This document shows positions 42,301-52,655 of a stretch of 64,000 bases of DNA, piece after piece. Each line of letters opens with the position of its first letter. The stretch's first letter is position 1. The stretch spans positions 1,860,001-1,924,000 of the forward strand of contig NC_081340.1 in NCBI RefSeq assembly GCF_022539665.2, read 5' to 3'. This DNA comes from Daphnia carinata. Lineage: Eukaryota > Arthropoda > Branchiopoda > Diplostraca > Daphniidae. The position numbers and the translations under genes were made by a program. The notes under the pieces are model-generated. The model had not been told where the DNA came from and searched no databases. It was given only the letters and a program-made list of their open reading frames with translations.

Positions 42301-42778
42301 TTATTGCAAACAATTTCATATTATTAGCGGACGTTTCAATAACGAATTCAAAATTCGAATGTGGTTAACTTTTATTGAGCACTAATCAGTGGAAAAGATC
42401 AAATTCAAACCATCACCAATGGAGTACACGATAAAACTAAAACTCAGTAAGAAATCAATATTTCATATGGTAATCATTGTGTGCACGGTATCGATTCAAC
42501 ATCCAATAGTTATTGCACACTTGTGGGGAAAGCTGCCAGGTGGGTAACTGAGTGTGTTGTAGTGTAAACAACATACGAGTATAGAATCCGACAAGTGGCC
42601 GAATTTGCTTTCAGATGAAAGCTAATAGCAAAATTAATCAGCATCTGCGTGCGCAGTTACGTGTCCACCTGATAAAACTATTTTGGCAGGTGGCCGATTA
42701 ATCAAAATGGTTCAACCTGTTTTGGGAGGGAGGGGACGTTCAGATTACACAGTTTTGAGTAACGAAGGGGATGGTACA
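34716..42778. other. Region upstream of the distal Egfr exon; no gene recognised
   Basis: The 5'UTR and promoter of the distal Egfr transcript should lie in its low-coordinate end, but no TATA box or initiator stands out. Open frames are short, lack domains and are mostly homopolymer translations up to about 41.5 kb. A 112-aa open frame at 41744-42082 (-) resembles nothing I know and has no splice partner. One YY1-type motif (AAAATGGCG) is at 36938-36946. Confidence 0.4.
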
Positions 42779-42808
42779 TATAAAACATCTGCTGTAGTAT
42801 CATTCAGT
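42779..42808 (+). promoter_or_regulatory. TATA box and initiator of the VMO-I gene
   Basis: TATAAAA at 42779-42785 is followed by the arthropod initiator TCAGT at 42804-42808. The spacing from the TATA T to the initiator A is 27 bp, which is ideal. A GTGAGT donor at 42909 and a T-rich acceptor ending at 43025 suggest a 5'UTR intron before the ATG at 43054. Confidence 0.7.
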
Positions 42809-43053
42809 GAATAAATAGTAGCTGATATAAAAACGGTTAAAGGAACGTGCATTTTTCATGGTCCTCGATTCGATTAGTCATAATCAAATCACTGCATCAC
42901 TTGTCTTGGTGAGTTACCGACTGACATCTGGCAGCCTTTTTAAAACTCTTTTTTCATTTAGCTTTTCTGTTGAACCATGTGTGATGTACGATTTGCAGTT
43001 TACATTCAATTTTTTTTTTTTCAAGTGACCAAAGAAAAAAACCGGCCATCAGC

Positions 43054-43654
43054 ATGATTCTGCCAATTGCTCTGATAATCTTCAGTTGCTCGGGTTTGCT
43101 CCCGAACGCTGCCGCCATTTACTGGGGGGACTGGGGCCTGTTTCAATGCTGTCCCGACAATGCACCCGCAATCGGTTTCAAATTAAAAACTGAAAGGCCA
43201 CAGGGATGGGGAGACGACACGGCCCTAAATGGAATTTATCTCAAATGTCAATCGAATTCGTGGGTTTCGTCAAGCGTAGGACCGTAAGTCTCGTGTCTTT
43301 CGGTCTTTTTTTTTTATGCCATTGTAAAAATTCTAATGATGTACCGATATCACTGGAGTCAGCTGGGGAGGTTTCGGTAACGAATTCATCTGCCCGGCAA
43401 ATACTTTCCTGACGTCGTGCCAACTGCGTGTGGAAGGCCGTCAAGGACGAGGAGACGACACAGCAGCCAACAATATGAACTGCAAGTGCAGCAACGGCCA
43501 AATATTGTCCGGAGACGGTACGCACTGGGGCGGTTGGATGGCCTGGTCTGCTGAATGTCCCACGGGCATCTGTGGTCTGAAAACACGCGTCGAAGGCCGT
43601 CAAGGTGCTGGTGACGACACTGCTCTCAATGATGTTTTATTTAGATGTTGCTAG
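43054..43654 (+). CDS. Vitelline membrane outer layer protein 1 (VMO-I) family secreted protein
   Basis: Small secreted protein of the VMO-I beta-prism family, named for a protein of the outer layer of the avian egg vitelline membrane. Two exons, 43054-43283 and 43363-43654, join after two bases of a codon to give 173 aa. The signal peptide is about residues 1-21 (MILPIALIIFSCSGLL then AAA). The family's three-fold internal repeat is plain: QGWGDDTALN, QGRGDDTAAN and QGAGDDTALN, each followed by an aliphatic/Cys strand, with conserved cysteines and a closing RCC. A TATA/initiator promoter upstream and an AATAAA at 43787 complete a compact gene. The family call is firm; tissue and role in the crustacean are unknown. 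Confidence 0.93.
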
Positions 43655-43786
43655 ATGATACGTGTAGGCTACAGGCTTGAATGGCTCCTGATAAATGTTG
43701 ATTCAACTACGTTGGGTGAAGGCTTTGATCGTCTGGGGTTTGAACGCATTTTGCTTGAGAGAAAATGTCACGAACTTCTTTGGGTC

Positions 43787-43792
43787 AATAAA
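43787..43792 (+). promoter_or_regulatory. Polyadenylation signal of the VMO-I gene
   Basis: AATAAA 132 bp after the stop codon. Confidence 0.7.
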
Positions 43793-44913
43793 CACATTTT
43801 TCATTTGCCGTGGAAATGAATGGACGTTCAAGAGTCATAATGGCGTCGATTATACGTTTTCGCCAAGGCTCGTCTTACGTCGTCTGCAACTTCATCTGAC
43901 GTGTACTAGCCTATACGAAGGACTAGATCTCGCATGCGTAAACCGATTCGACAGTGGTTAGGTATGATTTTATCGTCAACCGTTTTATGGAAATGTAACC
44001 AGCTTTGCATTTCGCTTCCTTGCTTTAGAACGGTAGAGAATGTTGTTAGGCGACCAGAGATCAAAGAAATCCTATCCATCATGGCGTGATCGTCAGTGCC
44101 AGAAGAAAGCGGAGTAGGGAGACGGAAGATTGTCCAGTGAGAATTCGAGACCAACATGAGAGTTTGGCTCGCTTGTTGTAACTGAGTAGACAGCGCGATG
44201 GCTATCAGTTATCGGTCAGATGTCCTGAATTTTCTGTTGACCTATGCAAATGCCTGTTTCGAAAGAGTTAAAGACATTGTTCGTCATCTGCAATCTAGAC
44301 AAGAACCAACGGTTCAGTCCCACATTTCTGGGTAAAGACACAATCATTAAATTCCCATCAAAATACTGTTTTTAAAAATTGAAGTTTGGAAGGGTTTGTG
44401 AAATTCGCTGAGTGCTCCAAAAAAAAAAACAGGAAAACTTTGAGCTCACGAGCTTAAAAAAAATACAGTCTCTGGAATCAAAGTCGAGAAGACAAAACAA
44501 AATTGCTGTAGAACAGAAGAAGTAAAAATAAATAAGTAAATAAATAAAAATTCTGAAAGAAAACTTGGCTGGGGTAAGAAGTTAATAATATAATTTTATT
44601 ATTTTCTTAAAAAAAAAAAAGAAAAAATCTTCATCGGGGACTAGTTTGATTCCCGACTGTCAACAATCTTTAAAATTACGTTGTATCACAGTGAATCGGC
44701 ATATTCAGTTTTGTAAGATTCAGTAGATGCAAAAGAGTTTTATTTAACATTAGGAACACAAATAAAATTAGTCCGAGTTGAGCATTATTTAACACCGAAA
44801 GTCACATAGCAAACAATTGTCCGTCATGAATGCGCATTCCTGCAGCTCAAAGGGTTTTAGATACCAAAATGCGTTAGCTCTTTTTCTAAAACCTGGGGGA
44901 ATATTACAATAGG
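43793..44913. other. Intergenic, nothing recognised
   Basis: No conserved frame, repeat family or RNA gene seen between the VMO-I 3' end and the tRNA. Confidence 0.5.
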
Positions 44914-44985
44914 TCCTCGATAGTATAGTGGTCAGTATCCCCGCCTGTCACGCGGGAGACCGGGGTTCAATTCCCCGTCGGGGAG
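44914..44985 (+). tRNA. tRNA-Asp (GTC)
   Basis: The 72-nt sequence folds as a complete cloverleaf: acceptor TCCTCGA with TCGGGGA plus discriminator G, box A within TAGTATAGTGG, anticodon loop CTGTCAC with anticodon GTC, and T-loop GGTTCAATTCC. There is no intron. It reads as an intact eukaryotic Asp tRNA. Confidence 0.97.
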
Positions 44986-44988
44986 GTC

Positions 44989-44994
44989 TTTTTT
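44989..44994 (+). terminator. RNA polymerase III terminator of tRNA-Asp
   Basis: Six T residues begin four bases after the tRNA discriminator base. Confidence 0.85.
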
Positions 44995-45028
44995 CATCCG
45001 TGTGGTTGAAAAGACCAGCTTCGACTCA

Positions 45029-45066
45029 TTTTGCTATTCGTCTAAATAGCGATTGAAACCTTTAAT
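45029..45066 (+). pseudogene. Relic copy of the NUDCD1 C-terminal coding end
   Basis: These 38 bases match 47912-47949, the last codons, stop and first 3'UTR bases of the NUDCD1 gene downstream, at 36 of 38 positions. The frame is retained: FAIRLNSD-stop here against FAIRVNSD-stop there, and preceding codons are weakly similar. It sits between tRNA-Asp and the intact gene. This suggests the tail of a lost tandem copy. Confidence 0.6.
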
Positions 45067-45695
45067 TAGCTATTTTTTCCGATATAATTTAGAAGCCAAA
45101 AACCTTAGGGACTTTTTAGTGTTACCTATACATTTGTCGTGTGGAGGGAAATTTTTTAAACTGCCAATTGCTAAACGCAGAAGAAACAAAGTTACAAACA
45201 AAAAGGCCTCAACAGCTAATACGATTGCTAAGACTTGGGGAGATTCCCAAAAATATGTATAAGAACTAAACAATGTCGCTCAGGTTAATTTTCGGTTTTG
45301 GCACCCTCGTTATACAACGTATTGTCAAATAATTGTACTGCTGCCATTACCATCGAAAAGACCATTTAGCTTACCGTAGTAATTTCCCCATTGGAAATAT
45401 GACACCGTTTATTGAGCAATAAAAAAAAACTGTAATAAGCATGATAGCTTGAAAGAAAGTCTTTTAAATTTGGAATTGCTGCCAAATGCCGTCATTACCA
45501 TGACAACCGTTTAGGCGCTTCTGCTATGCCAATGCAAAAGACGTTTCGAATCGTTCGTCAAAGGGAAAACAAAGGATATCCATGTTTTCTCGACATTAAT
45601 CGTCAGATTTGTACTAACTCTTCAAATTCCGCGTTGCTCTTCAGCAATCAAGTTGTGATACTGGCCTATCGTTGACAAAATAATCACGAAGGAAA

Positions 45696-47939
45696 ATGGA
45701 ACAGTTATTTGAACTTCGCCCGCGAAAAGATTTACTAGATCCTACCTTCGAAGGTTACAAACTGAGTTTGAATTCATTGCCTGTTTACAAACATGACGTA
45801 CCTGTTGCTGTGGAACACTTAAAGCCAAATGATGAACAGTTTTCCTTTCAACACGTGAAAACTTTTGGGTTGCACAATCATTTGATTGATGACCCTTGGC
45901 ATGATGAAATTGCCTTTTTTATATCGAAAGACCTGCAAATCTTCAAGATTAACCTGCATTCCTTGGTTACTTAAATAATCTATTTCTCCAGTTACATTTT
46001 TGTAATAAAAAGTTTTACAGGTTAGCCAAAGCCCAGAATTCAAATCAGTTTGGCAAATACCACGGCATCTTGAAAGTAGAAATGGTTGGTTTAATGCATC
46101 TTTAAGCTTTGCTGGGCCAGAGCTTGCAGTTGTGACTGATGGAGGAGGTGTCTTACATATTTTAGACACAGGTGTGCGCACCCCAACAAATTCTCATCTG
46201 TGGCAGGTCTATACATACATGTGTTAACGTAATGAATCCTATCTAATTGTTCCTCTGTTATTTTAAGGCCAAACTCACTAGTGAAGCTCTCGGCAAAAGT
46301 GAACCATTTAAGATTACCCATTCAATGCTTAATACTATAGAAAGTAATCAATCAGAGACCCTTTCTATTCTGGCCCTTAAAGTTGAGTCTCTTGGTATGT
46401 TTATTACGGTGTATTATTATTCAAGAAAAAATGTTTCATTATAAAATTATTTAACTGCAGATAAAGTTGAAAGCCAAGTTGCCCTGTCTGTCTTTGGTTG
46501 CAGTGAGAAGGAAACTCCATTCATTAACTGTTTGGAATGGGTGCAGTATGAACATGTAGACGGACATTGGTCTTTCAAGCAACTCAAACGTTTAGCTATA
46601 CCTCACGGCTTAGATTACGCTTCTGTTTTGAGCCCTGGTAAAGCGCTGTGCCTTATTGCCCGAGAACCTCTTGGCATTATATTCGATTCGAACAAGGATG
46701 TGGCTACGCCGTTAGCAAATAGCACAACAACGGAAGGTATTTGGAATTGCACTTTTCATTAAACTGGAATTTATTTTCATATGCTATCCTAGATGAAGCC
46801 GAAACTAAGATTGCCTACACTTGGATGGAAAGCCCAGAGGAAGTGACTGTATGGATAACATTTGACAAACAGACGTCGAAGCACGATTTGGTCGTTAAAA
46901 TTGAAAGTCAGGCATTGAAAGTTGTGTATAAAAATCAAACATATTTGGTTGGCGAGTTGGCTCATCCCATTTCGGTCGAGTCCAGTACGTGGACACTGTC
47001 GGATGGGAAACTGGAGATTATCTTATCAAAAGTTGACAAGTCACTGAGTTGGAATCATCTTATCCAAAGTGATCTTCGTGGTCGAAAAGTCCTGGACCCC
47101 GAAACAGCCGCCGATTATGAGAGCGTAATTAACATGGGCATGAAAGAAACGGTATTGAATTGCCTGTTAAATTGGTTATCTGTTTCGCCACGTCACCAAT
47201 CCCTGATTTTCTGTTTAGCAAGCAGAGAGCGGTGGTCGACCTCCTGTTTTCAGCAGTGAACAACTAGAGGAATGTGATGATATGCCCATGGATGAGTCGT
47301 GTATTTTTCGTTTTGATGGAGAAACTAACGAATTCACACACAAAGTATGCAAGAAGCTACGATGCGCGAATTCATTTGAAAGGAAAATGGCTTTTACGCT
47401 GCATAATTTTTTCTTTTACAGGCAATACTGAGTGGACAGCTTCTGTTTTTTACTCAGTCCGCTCCTGGGTTGGCACCAGCCTTCTGTTTACGTCACGACG
47501 TCGATGGTCTTATTTGGCAGCCTATGGGCGACGAACTAGAACAATCCTGGGGATGCTTGCACACGGCTGCACTGCAGGCCTTGGGCTACATCCAGGCTTC
47601 TAAGGAGCAACGGAAATTTACCGTAGCACCGCCTAGTAAAAAACCTTAGCAAAAATTTCTGTTCAGTCCCACTAAAATGTTTAAAATTCTGTAGATATGA
47701 CGTACGCAGCGTTGTGCGATGCCTTCAGTCATGTTTACATATACCGCCAATCGACTTGCACTTCGGCTGGAGTGGAAATGGTCCATCGACCTACAGGCCG
47801 ACGGGTGGGTAACATTGCTCGTCAACAAGTTCTCAATATCGATAGTCCAGAAGAATGTCTGGGTGCGCTGGCGACAAACAGTTTTTTGCTTCTTCTGACA
47901 TCGTCGTCTCTTTTTGCTATTCGTGTAAATAGCGATTGA
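45696..47939 (+). CDS. NUDCD1: NudC domain-containing protein 1 orthologue
   Basis: CS-domain (p23/HSP20-like) protein of the NudC family, known as an Hsp90 co-chaperone linked to beta-propeller clients. Eight exons with agreeing phases: 45696-45965, 46021-46206, 46268-46394, 46461-46736, 46793-47151, 47219-47344, 47422-47635, 47695-47939; 600 aa, close to the human 583. The N-terminus (DPTFEGYKLSL) and middle follow human NUDCD1 throughout. The CS domain is about residues 287-380 (IAYTWMESPEEVTVWI to SLSW). Downstream, QLEECD, FDGET, CLRHDVDGLIWQP, LGYIQAS and the YAALCDAF..VYIYRQ stretch match the vertebrate C-terminus. The first donor (TTG|GTTACT) is weak; alternatives inside exon 2 (GGTGTG at 46171) would truncate. 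Confidence 0.95.
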
Positions 47940-48149
47940 AACCTCTAATCTTTCAGTTGCTTCCTGTAATTGAATCAATACCTTTTCTGATCCAAATGCA
48001 ATTTTTGTTAATTTCATAGTTTTAGTTCATAAATTTTACAACAAAGCAAATCTCTATTGAGAAAAAATTTCGGTTGAATTTCCCGATAGGGAGTCCTTCT
48101 AAATGATATATAGTAAACAACTGATATTTTTTTCGATATTTCTCTCAGT

Positions 48150-48848
48150 AGATGGCGTATATGGCACGTCCGTCCCCCCCCCCAAAAAAAAGATCTTTTC
48201 TGTGTTTTACTGCTATCGCCATCTAACGGTCATATTTCTAGTTAATTCTGTACATACACTCACCGAATATCTACTGGATCGCGCTAGCGCTGTAGCGTAC
48301 TGGCGCGCTAGCATTGCGTCAAATATTCGGTGTATTTTAAAATAGATTAACTCAATGAAAAAAATAGGAATTTTCCCGGAATCAACATTCAATTTTGAGT
48401 GTATACTGTGATGTTCAACCAATTCCGGTGAGTGTCAGTTTTTGCAGGAAAAAATTTTAAGCCCGACTCAATAAGCCCGACTTTTCTTAGGCCTTGGGCT
48501 GGGCTTATTCCGTCGGGCTTAAAATTTTTTCCTGCAAAAACTGACACTCATCGGAATTGGTTGAGTATCAGAGCATATACTAAAAATTGAATGCTGATTC
48601 CAGGTAAATTGGTATTTTTTTCATGAAGTAAATCGTTTTTGAAATATATCGAATATTTGACACAATGCTAGCGTGCCAGTACGCTACAGCAGCTAGCGGG
48701 ATGCAGCCGAAATATTTGGTGAGTCTATGTGGAGAATTAGCTAGAAATCTGACCGATAGATGGCAAATTATGGCAATCCGTTTTACCCCCCCCCAAAAAA
48801 AAATATCGGCCTTTTTTTTCAGTTTCCCTGCTATCGCCATCTAACGGT
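48150..48848. mobile_element. Foldback (palindromic) repeat element, copy 1
   Basis: Arms of about 250 bp (48234-48480 and 48501-48755) are inverted copies around a 20-bp centre, including GCCCGACTCAATAAGCCC near the middle. Outside the arms, modules of 82 and 91 bp (48150-48231, 48758-48848) run in the same direction; each starts AGATGGC, contains a C-run then an A-run, and ends CTATCGCCATCTAACGG. The whole is thus a palindrome flanked by direct repeats. No transposase frame is present. It behaves like a non-autonomous foldback/MITE-type element. Confidence 0.7.
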
Positions 48849-50145
48849 CGGTAGATGGTGACAGCAACCGGAACAAATGCCAGCAAAAAGCAAGCAAATG
48901 CCAAAGGTGAGACATGCTGGAAAAGCTTGATACGAATGTGTAAGCGTAGTTTTGGAATTCCGAGGTGCTAGCCGGCTGTTTGGTAAAACTTCATTTAAAT
49001 TTGGTTTCAATTCAATATGTTTTACTTATTATTTGTGTGATTACGCAAAGGATTGCGCCATCCAGGCAACGTGGATATTCTGCCATGTGGTACATGATAA
49101 ACCTAGGATTCTTCGTCAACATGCAAGATGTTACCCCCTGGTGATGCTTTTTCGCTGAGTTTGTTTAGTTTTCTAATTTTAATCGTTGTTAAGTTTTCTA
49201 ATTTTAATCGTCAATGTCGTATTAGCAAACTACTGTTGACAGAAAAGCTGATACATTGGGACAACAGTTACAACAAGTGTGATGAATAAATCACCATAGA
49301 CCAGTTGCCTTGCCTTCCCAATTGCAACAAAGACGAATCATGGAGTCAAAAACATTAAAAGGTGGTACTATTTTAATTGTTTTAATTGATATATCACTAA
49401 GTGCTGATATGTGTGTAGAACGGCTGGAATTCATGTCATCCTGGAGAGGATTTAAAAAAAAAAGAGCTGTATGCATGAAACAGCTCATTAGTCATGTCCT
49501 AGATGAATGCCTGCGTCAGCCAGCAATCTTTCAATGGCTAACAAGCATTTAATGGTTTTGAAAATCGTGGTTTGCACTTCCTAAGGCGACATTCCTAAAT
49601 CCCACCTGTCAAAAGATTTGAATGCAACAATTTTTATTCTGAACTGATGCCTACCAAGTTCTTTTTCCATAAAATGAGGTGTTATGAGGTTATAATGGAA
49701 ATTGCTATCAAGACTGCCGAGACCAGGTACATTGTTTACCTTAACGTTTAGTGATCAAAACAACCAACTTTGTAACCTTTCTGTTTTTTATGGTGCATGG
49801 AACGTCCAATCGGAAAGCCCATGGAAGATCTCTGTGGCCAACACGAAGGGTTCGTCCAAACTTTCGTATTCAAGTTTTGGCTATGGTGATCATTTGCAAC
49901 TGCATAGCCTTTTAGAAGCTCCTGCCAGGAATCTACAGGAATATGGCAGATGATGAATTTATGTACCATGTAAGCTATATCAATAAGAATGTTTTATGCT
50001 TATCTATGTTTTATTTTCTTAATTTAGATTAATAGCAATAGTGAACCCGCAAAGGTTTCTGGTTGGGATGTGATGACGTAAAGTTATAATAATTTGAAGT
50101 ACGGAATTGAATTTCCCTCCATCAGTCGCCTGTGTATTCTCGCGT
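48849..50145. other. Intergenic, no gene recognised
   Basis: Two open frames of about 80 codons (49310-49552 and 49702-49953, +) carry no known motif. A 20-bp tandem duplication (AGTTTTCTAATTTTAATCGT at 49167 and 49192) is the only repeat seen. Confidence 0.4.
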
Positions 50146-50235
50146 ATTATGGTATTAATTATTTAAAAATTGAAGTGCATATCTGGGCTCCCTTCCTTTC
50201 CGTAGCCCCGTTTCCCCTTGACTCATAATAAGCCC

Positions 50236-50509
50236 GTAGGGGGTCATGCCCCTACTGTACGGTATATTTAAAAATAACATATACCGAGGTTTGGAGGGCT
50301 CTGGCCGGAAAGGGGACGTGGGGGTCCTCATAGTTCGATGATGTGTTCACGGAGGGCTATGTCGCTACCCACAAATCCGAATTAAAGGTTAATCGCTCCT
50401 GTAAAAATGTTCCATTTCTTCGGCTCTTCTTCCGGCTTCTCTTAGCCAAGCACCGGGTAATCTCCCCGGTGGGTCAACCAAGGCAGTGTCTCCCCCTGCC
50501 TGGGTTGAC
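50236..50509 (+). other. Candidate structured RNA segment in the palindrome arm
   Basis: Consecutive hairpins: GTAGGGG/CCCCTAC, GGTATAT/ATATACC, CACCGGG/CCCCGGTG, and GTCAACC with GGTTGAC enclosing GGCAG/CTGCC. The inverted arm retains every stem (about 51384-51653). A run of TTTT follows at 50516, as a Pol III stop would. It matches no RNA class I could recognise (not U1-U6, 7SK, SRP, RNase P or U3). Strand of any transcript is unknown. Confidence 0.25.
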
Positions 50510-50776
50510 GGCAACTTTTGTAAGTGTTTATATATCCCTTCAAAAGTTGCAAAAACAATTGTATTATGCATAGGATTGTCAATAAAAAACTATTTTAAAC
50601 AATATTTTTGTAAATTATCTTTTGACTTATATTGCTGTGGTACTTATTTGGTTGTAAAGCTTCGGAATACTTTCACTTTTCATTTATCATACAGATAATG
50701 CACATTTGATGTATAAACCTTGATAACTTTGATACATACGTGAAAGCGTTTTAATACTTCTGATTTTTTAAATTTT

Positions 50777-50846
50777 GACTCTCTGGGGAATCGAACCCTT
50801 TACGTTCGGCTTATCACGCCAATGCTCTACCATTGAGCCACGAGTC
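50777..50846 (-). pseudogene. tRNA-like sequence
   Basis: Reads GACTCGTGGCTC then AATGGTAGAGC (D-arm), a 5-bp anticodon stem with loop GTGATAA (anticodon position GAT) and GGGTTCGATTCCCC (T-arm). The outer base pairs of the T-stem and part of the acceptor stem do not pair, so it is probably a pseudogene or tRNA-derived repeat. Confidence 0.45.
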
Positions 50847-50950
50847 ATATTAGATTGAGTTGTGTTTTTGCTTTTAACGGACATCCCATTTTCACTTAGA
50901 ATAATTTTGATGATTGTTTTAAAACAAAAAAACACAACTTTAGATAACAT

Positions 50951-51018
50951 GACTCGTGGATCAATGGTATAGCATCGGCGTTGCACGCTGAATCTCTGGG
51001 ATCGGTTCCCATTCGAGT
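50951..51018 (+). pseudogene. tRNA-like sequence, inverted partner
   Basis: Inverted relative of the tRNA-like sequence at 50777-50846, sharing GACTCGTGG and the D-arm. The anticodon loop reads GTTGCAC (position TGC) and the T-arm is more decayed. Flanking TTGTGTTTTT/AAAAACACAA also pairs between the two. Confidence 0.4.
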
Positions 51019-51741
51019 AAAACAAAATACAAATACAAAATTACTACAGAAAATATCCAGGTATTACATGTTGTTCATTGAATCTAAGTTGAAGAATTCT
51101 AAGAGTGTAATAAATAATAATTGAATAATTACAGGTCAACGATAACCCAATGGAAACAATGCTTACTATCAGAGGTGGCAAAAACAATACAGATGAATTG
51201 AGCAAGCTAAATAAAAAAAAAACTGATAAATGTAATGTGTGAACAAAGCGAACACAGATAGTGAAAGAAACAAATTTTGGAAAAAATTATTCTATAAAAA
51301 AAAATTTATTGACAATTCTCTGCACATTAGAATTATTTTTGCAACTTTAAAAAGGCACAATAGCCCTTTCAAAAGTTGCCGTCAACCCAGGCAGGGGGAG
51401 ACACTGCCTTGTTGACCCACCGGGGAGATTACCCGGTGATTGGCTAAGAGAAGCCGGAAGAAGAGCCGAAGATATGGAACATTTTTACAGGAGCGATTAA
51501 CCTTTAGTTCGGATTTGTGGGTAGCCACGTCGCCCTCCGTGAACACATCATCGGACTAAGCGGACCCCCACGTCCCCTTTCCGGCCAGAGCCCTCCAAAC
51601 CTCGGTATATGTTATTTTTATATATACCGTACAGTAGGGGCATGACCCCCTACGGGCTTATTATGAGTCAAGGGGAAACGGGGCTACAGAAAAGAAGGGA
51701 GCCCAGATATGCACTTCAATTTATGTACGTCAAATACCATT

Positions 51742-52655
51742 ACGCTAGCTAATGTTATTCTTTTCATGGGTAATTCCAATCGTGTTTCCAAACGTCAGTT
51801 TAAATAAAATCCAGCCTCATTCTGAAACCTCATTTCCGATCTGTTACGACTATTTACCTAAAAAGACAAACCAAAACCAAATCAATACAAAACATTTTTA
51901 CTTGTGAAACTTACTTTAAACAGTTTTGTGTGTAATCCTTTAAGTGGTTTATACTTAAACGCTTCTGACAGAATTTCTAAGGGAAATCCAAACACGACAA
52001 AGTATGTACATCAATTATTTATGCCAACAGATAACTTCATGTTCCGTAGAAGGGTTCCTTTCCGATATGGCTAATATCCTTTAGAATAAATAAGTAGACA
52101 TGAACGTTAGCAATTCGCCTGAAACCGGTTTTAAAATAATATTGATGTAGGGAAATAAATACATGAACCTTGTGCAAAAGAAGTGGAAAATTAAACGAAT
52201 CCATATTTTCCATAAGGCTACGCCGTTATTTGATTTAGTGATCAGCATACCTGTTATCCAATAATGGTGATCAGAAGAAAGAAATTATAAACATACAAGA
52301 ATAAGACTTTGAAAAGATTACAAAAAAAAGCAAAAATGTAGAGTAACTGTTGGAAGATTTTCTAAAAGCAACAACTTTCTGTGCACTTTTAATCATCTAC
52401 TGATGGTATTACCAAAGCAACAATTAAGCGTTCATTAAGTGCAAATGAAAGAGCTCCCATTAGAGAAACTTGCCCCAATTACCCACATGCTCTTACTAGG
52501 AACAATTGGCAATTGTTCCACATAGACCAATGAATGGACTAAAAACAGTGAGTAACAACAAGCAAAAAAAAAACACCAACTTACAACTAACTTACAAGAA
52601 AAAGTCCAAGAAAAAACAAAATATAGCAAAATTTCTGAATAAATCAGTCAAGAGC
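51742..52655. other. Gene-free stretch, possibly 3'UTR of the minus-strand gene at 52.7-53.3 kb
   Basis: A/T-rich single-copy-looking sequence without coding potential or recognisable repeats. Confidence 0.4.

Larger units (their letters stand above)
50146..51741. repeat. 1.6-kb long palindrome with conserved outer arms
   Basis: Outer arms of about 450 bp (50146-50594 and 51292-51741) are inverted copies with few differences and equal length. A central pair of tRNA-like sequences (50777-50846 -, 50951-51018 +) is also inverted about nearly the same centre (about 50.9 kb). The DNA between these zones has diverged. Each arm contains at least four perfect or near-perfect stem-loops, at 50236-50255, 50261-50285, 50451-50471 and 50473-50509 in the left arm. 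No protein frame fits. A foldback transposon, an inverted duplication of a structured RNA gene, or both are possible; no target-site duplication was identified. Confidence 0.75.

Noticed and set aside
49310-49953. Two 80-codon open frames on the plus strand
   Set aside because: No family resemblance and no splice signals that join them in phase.
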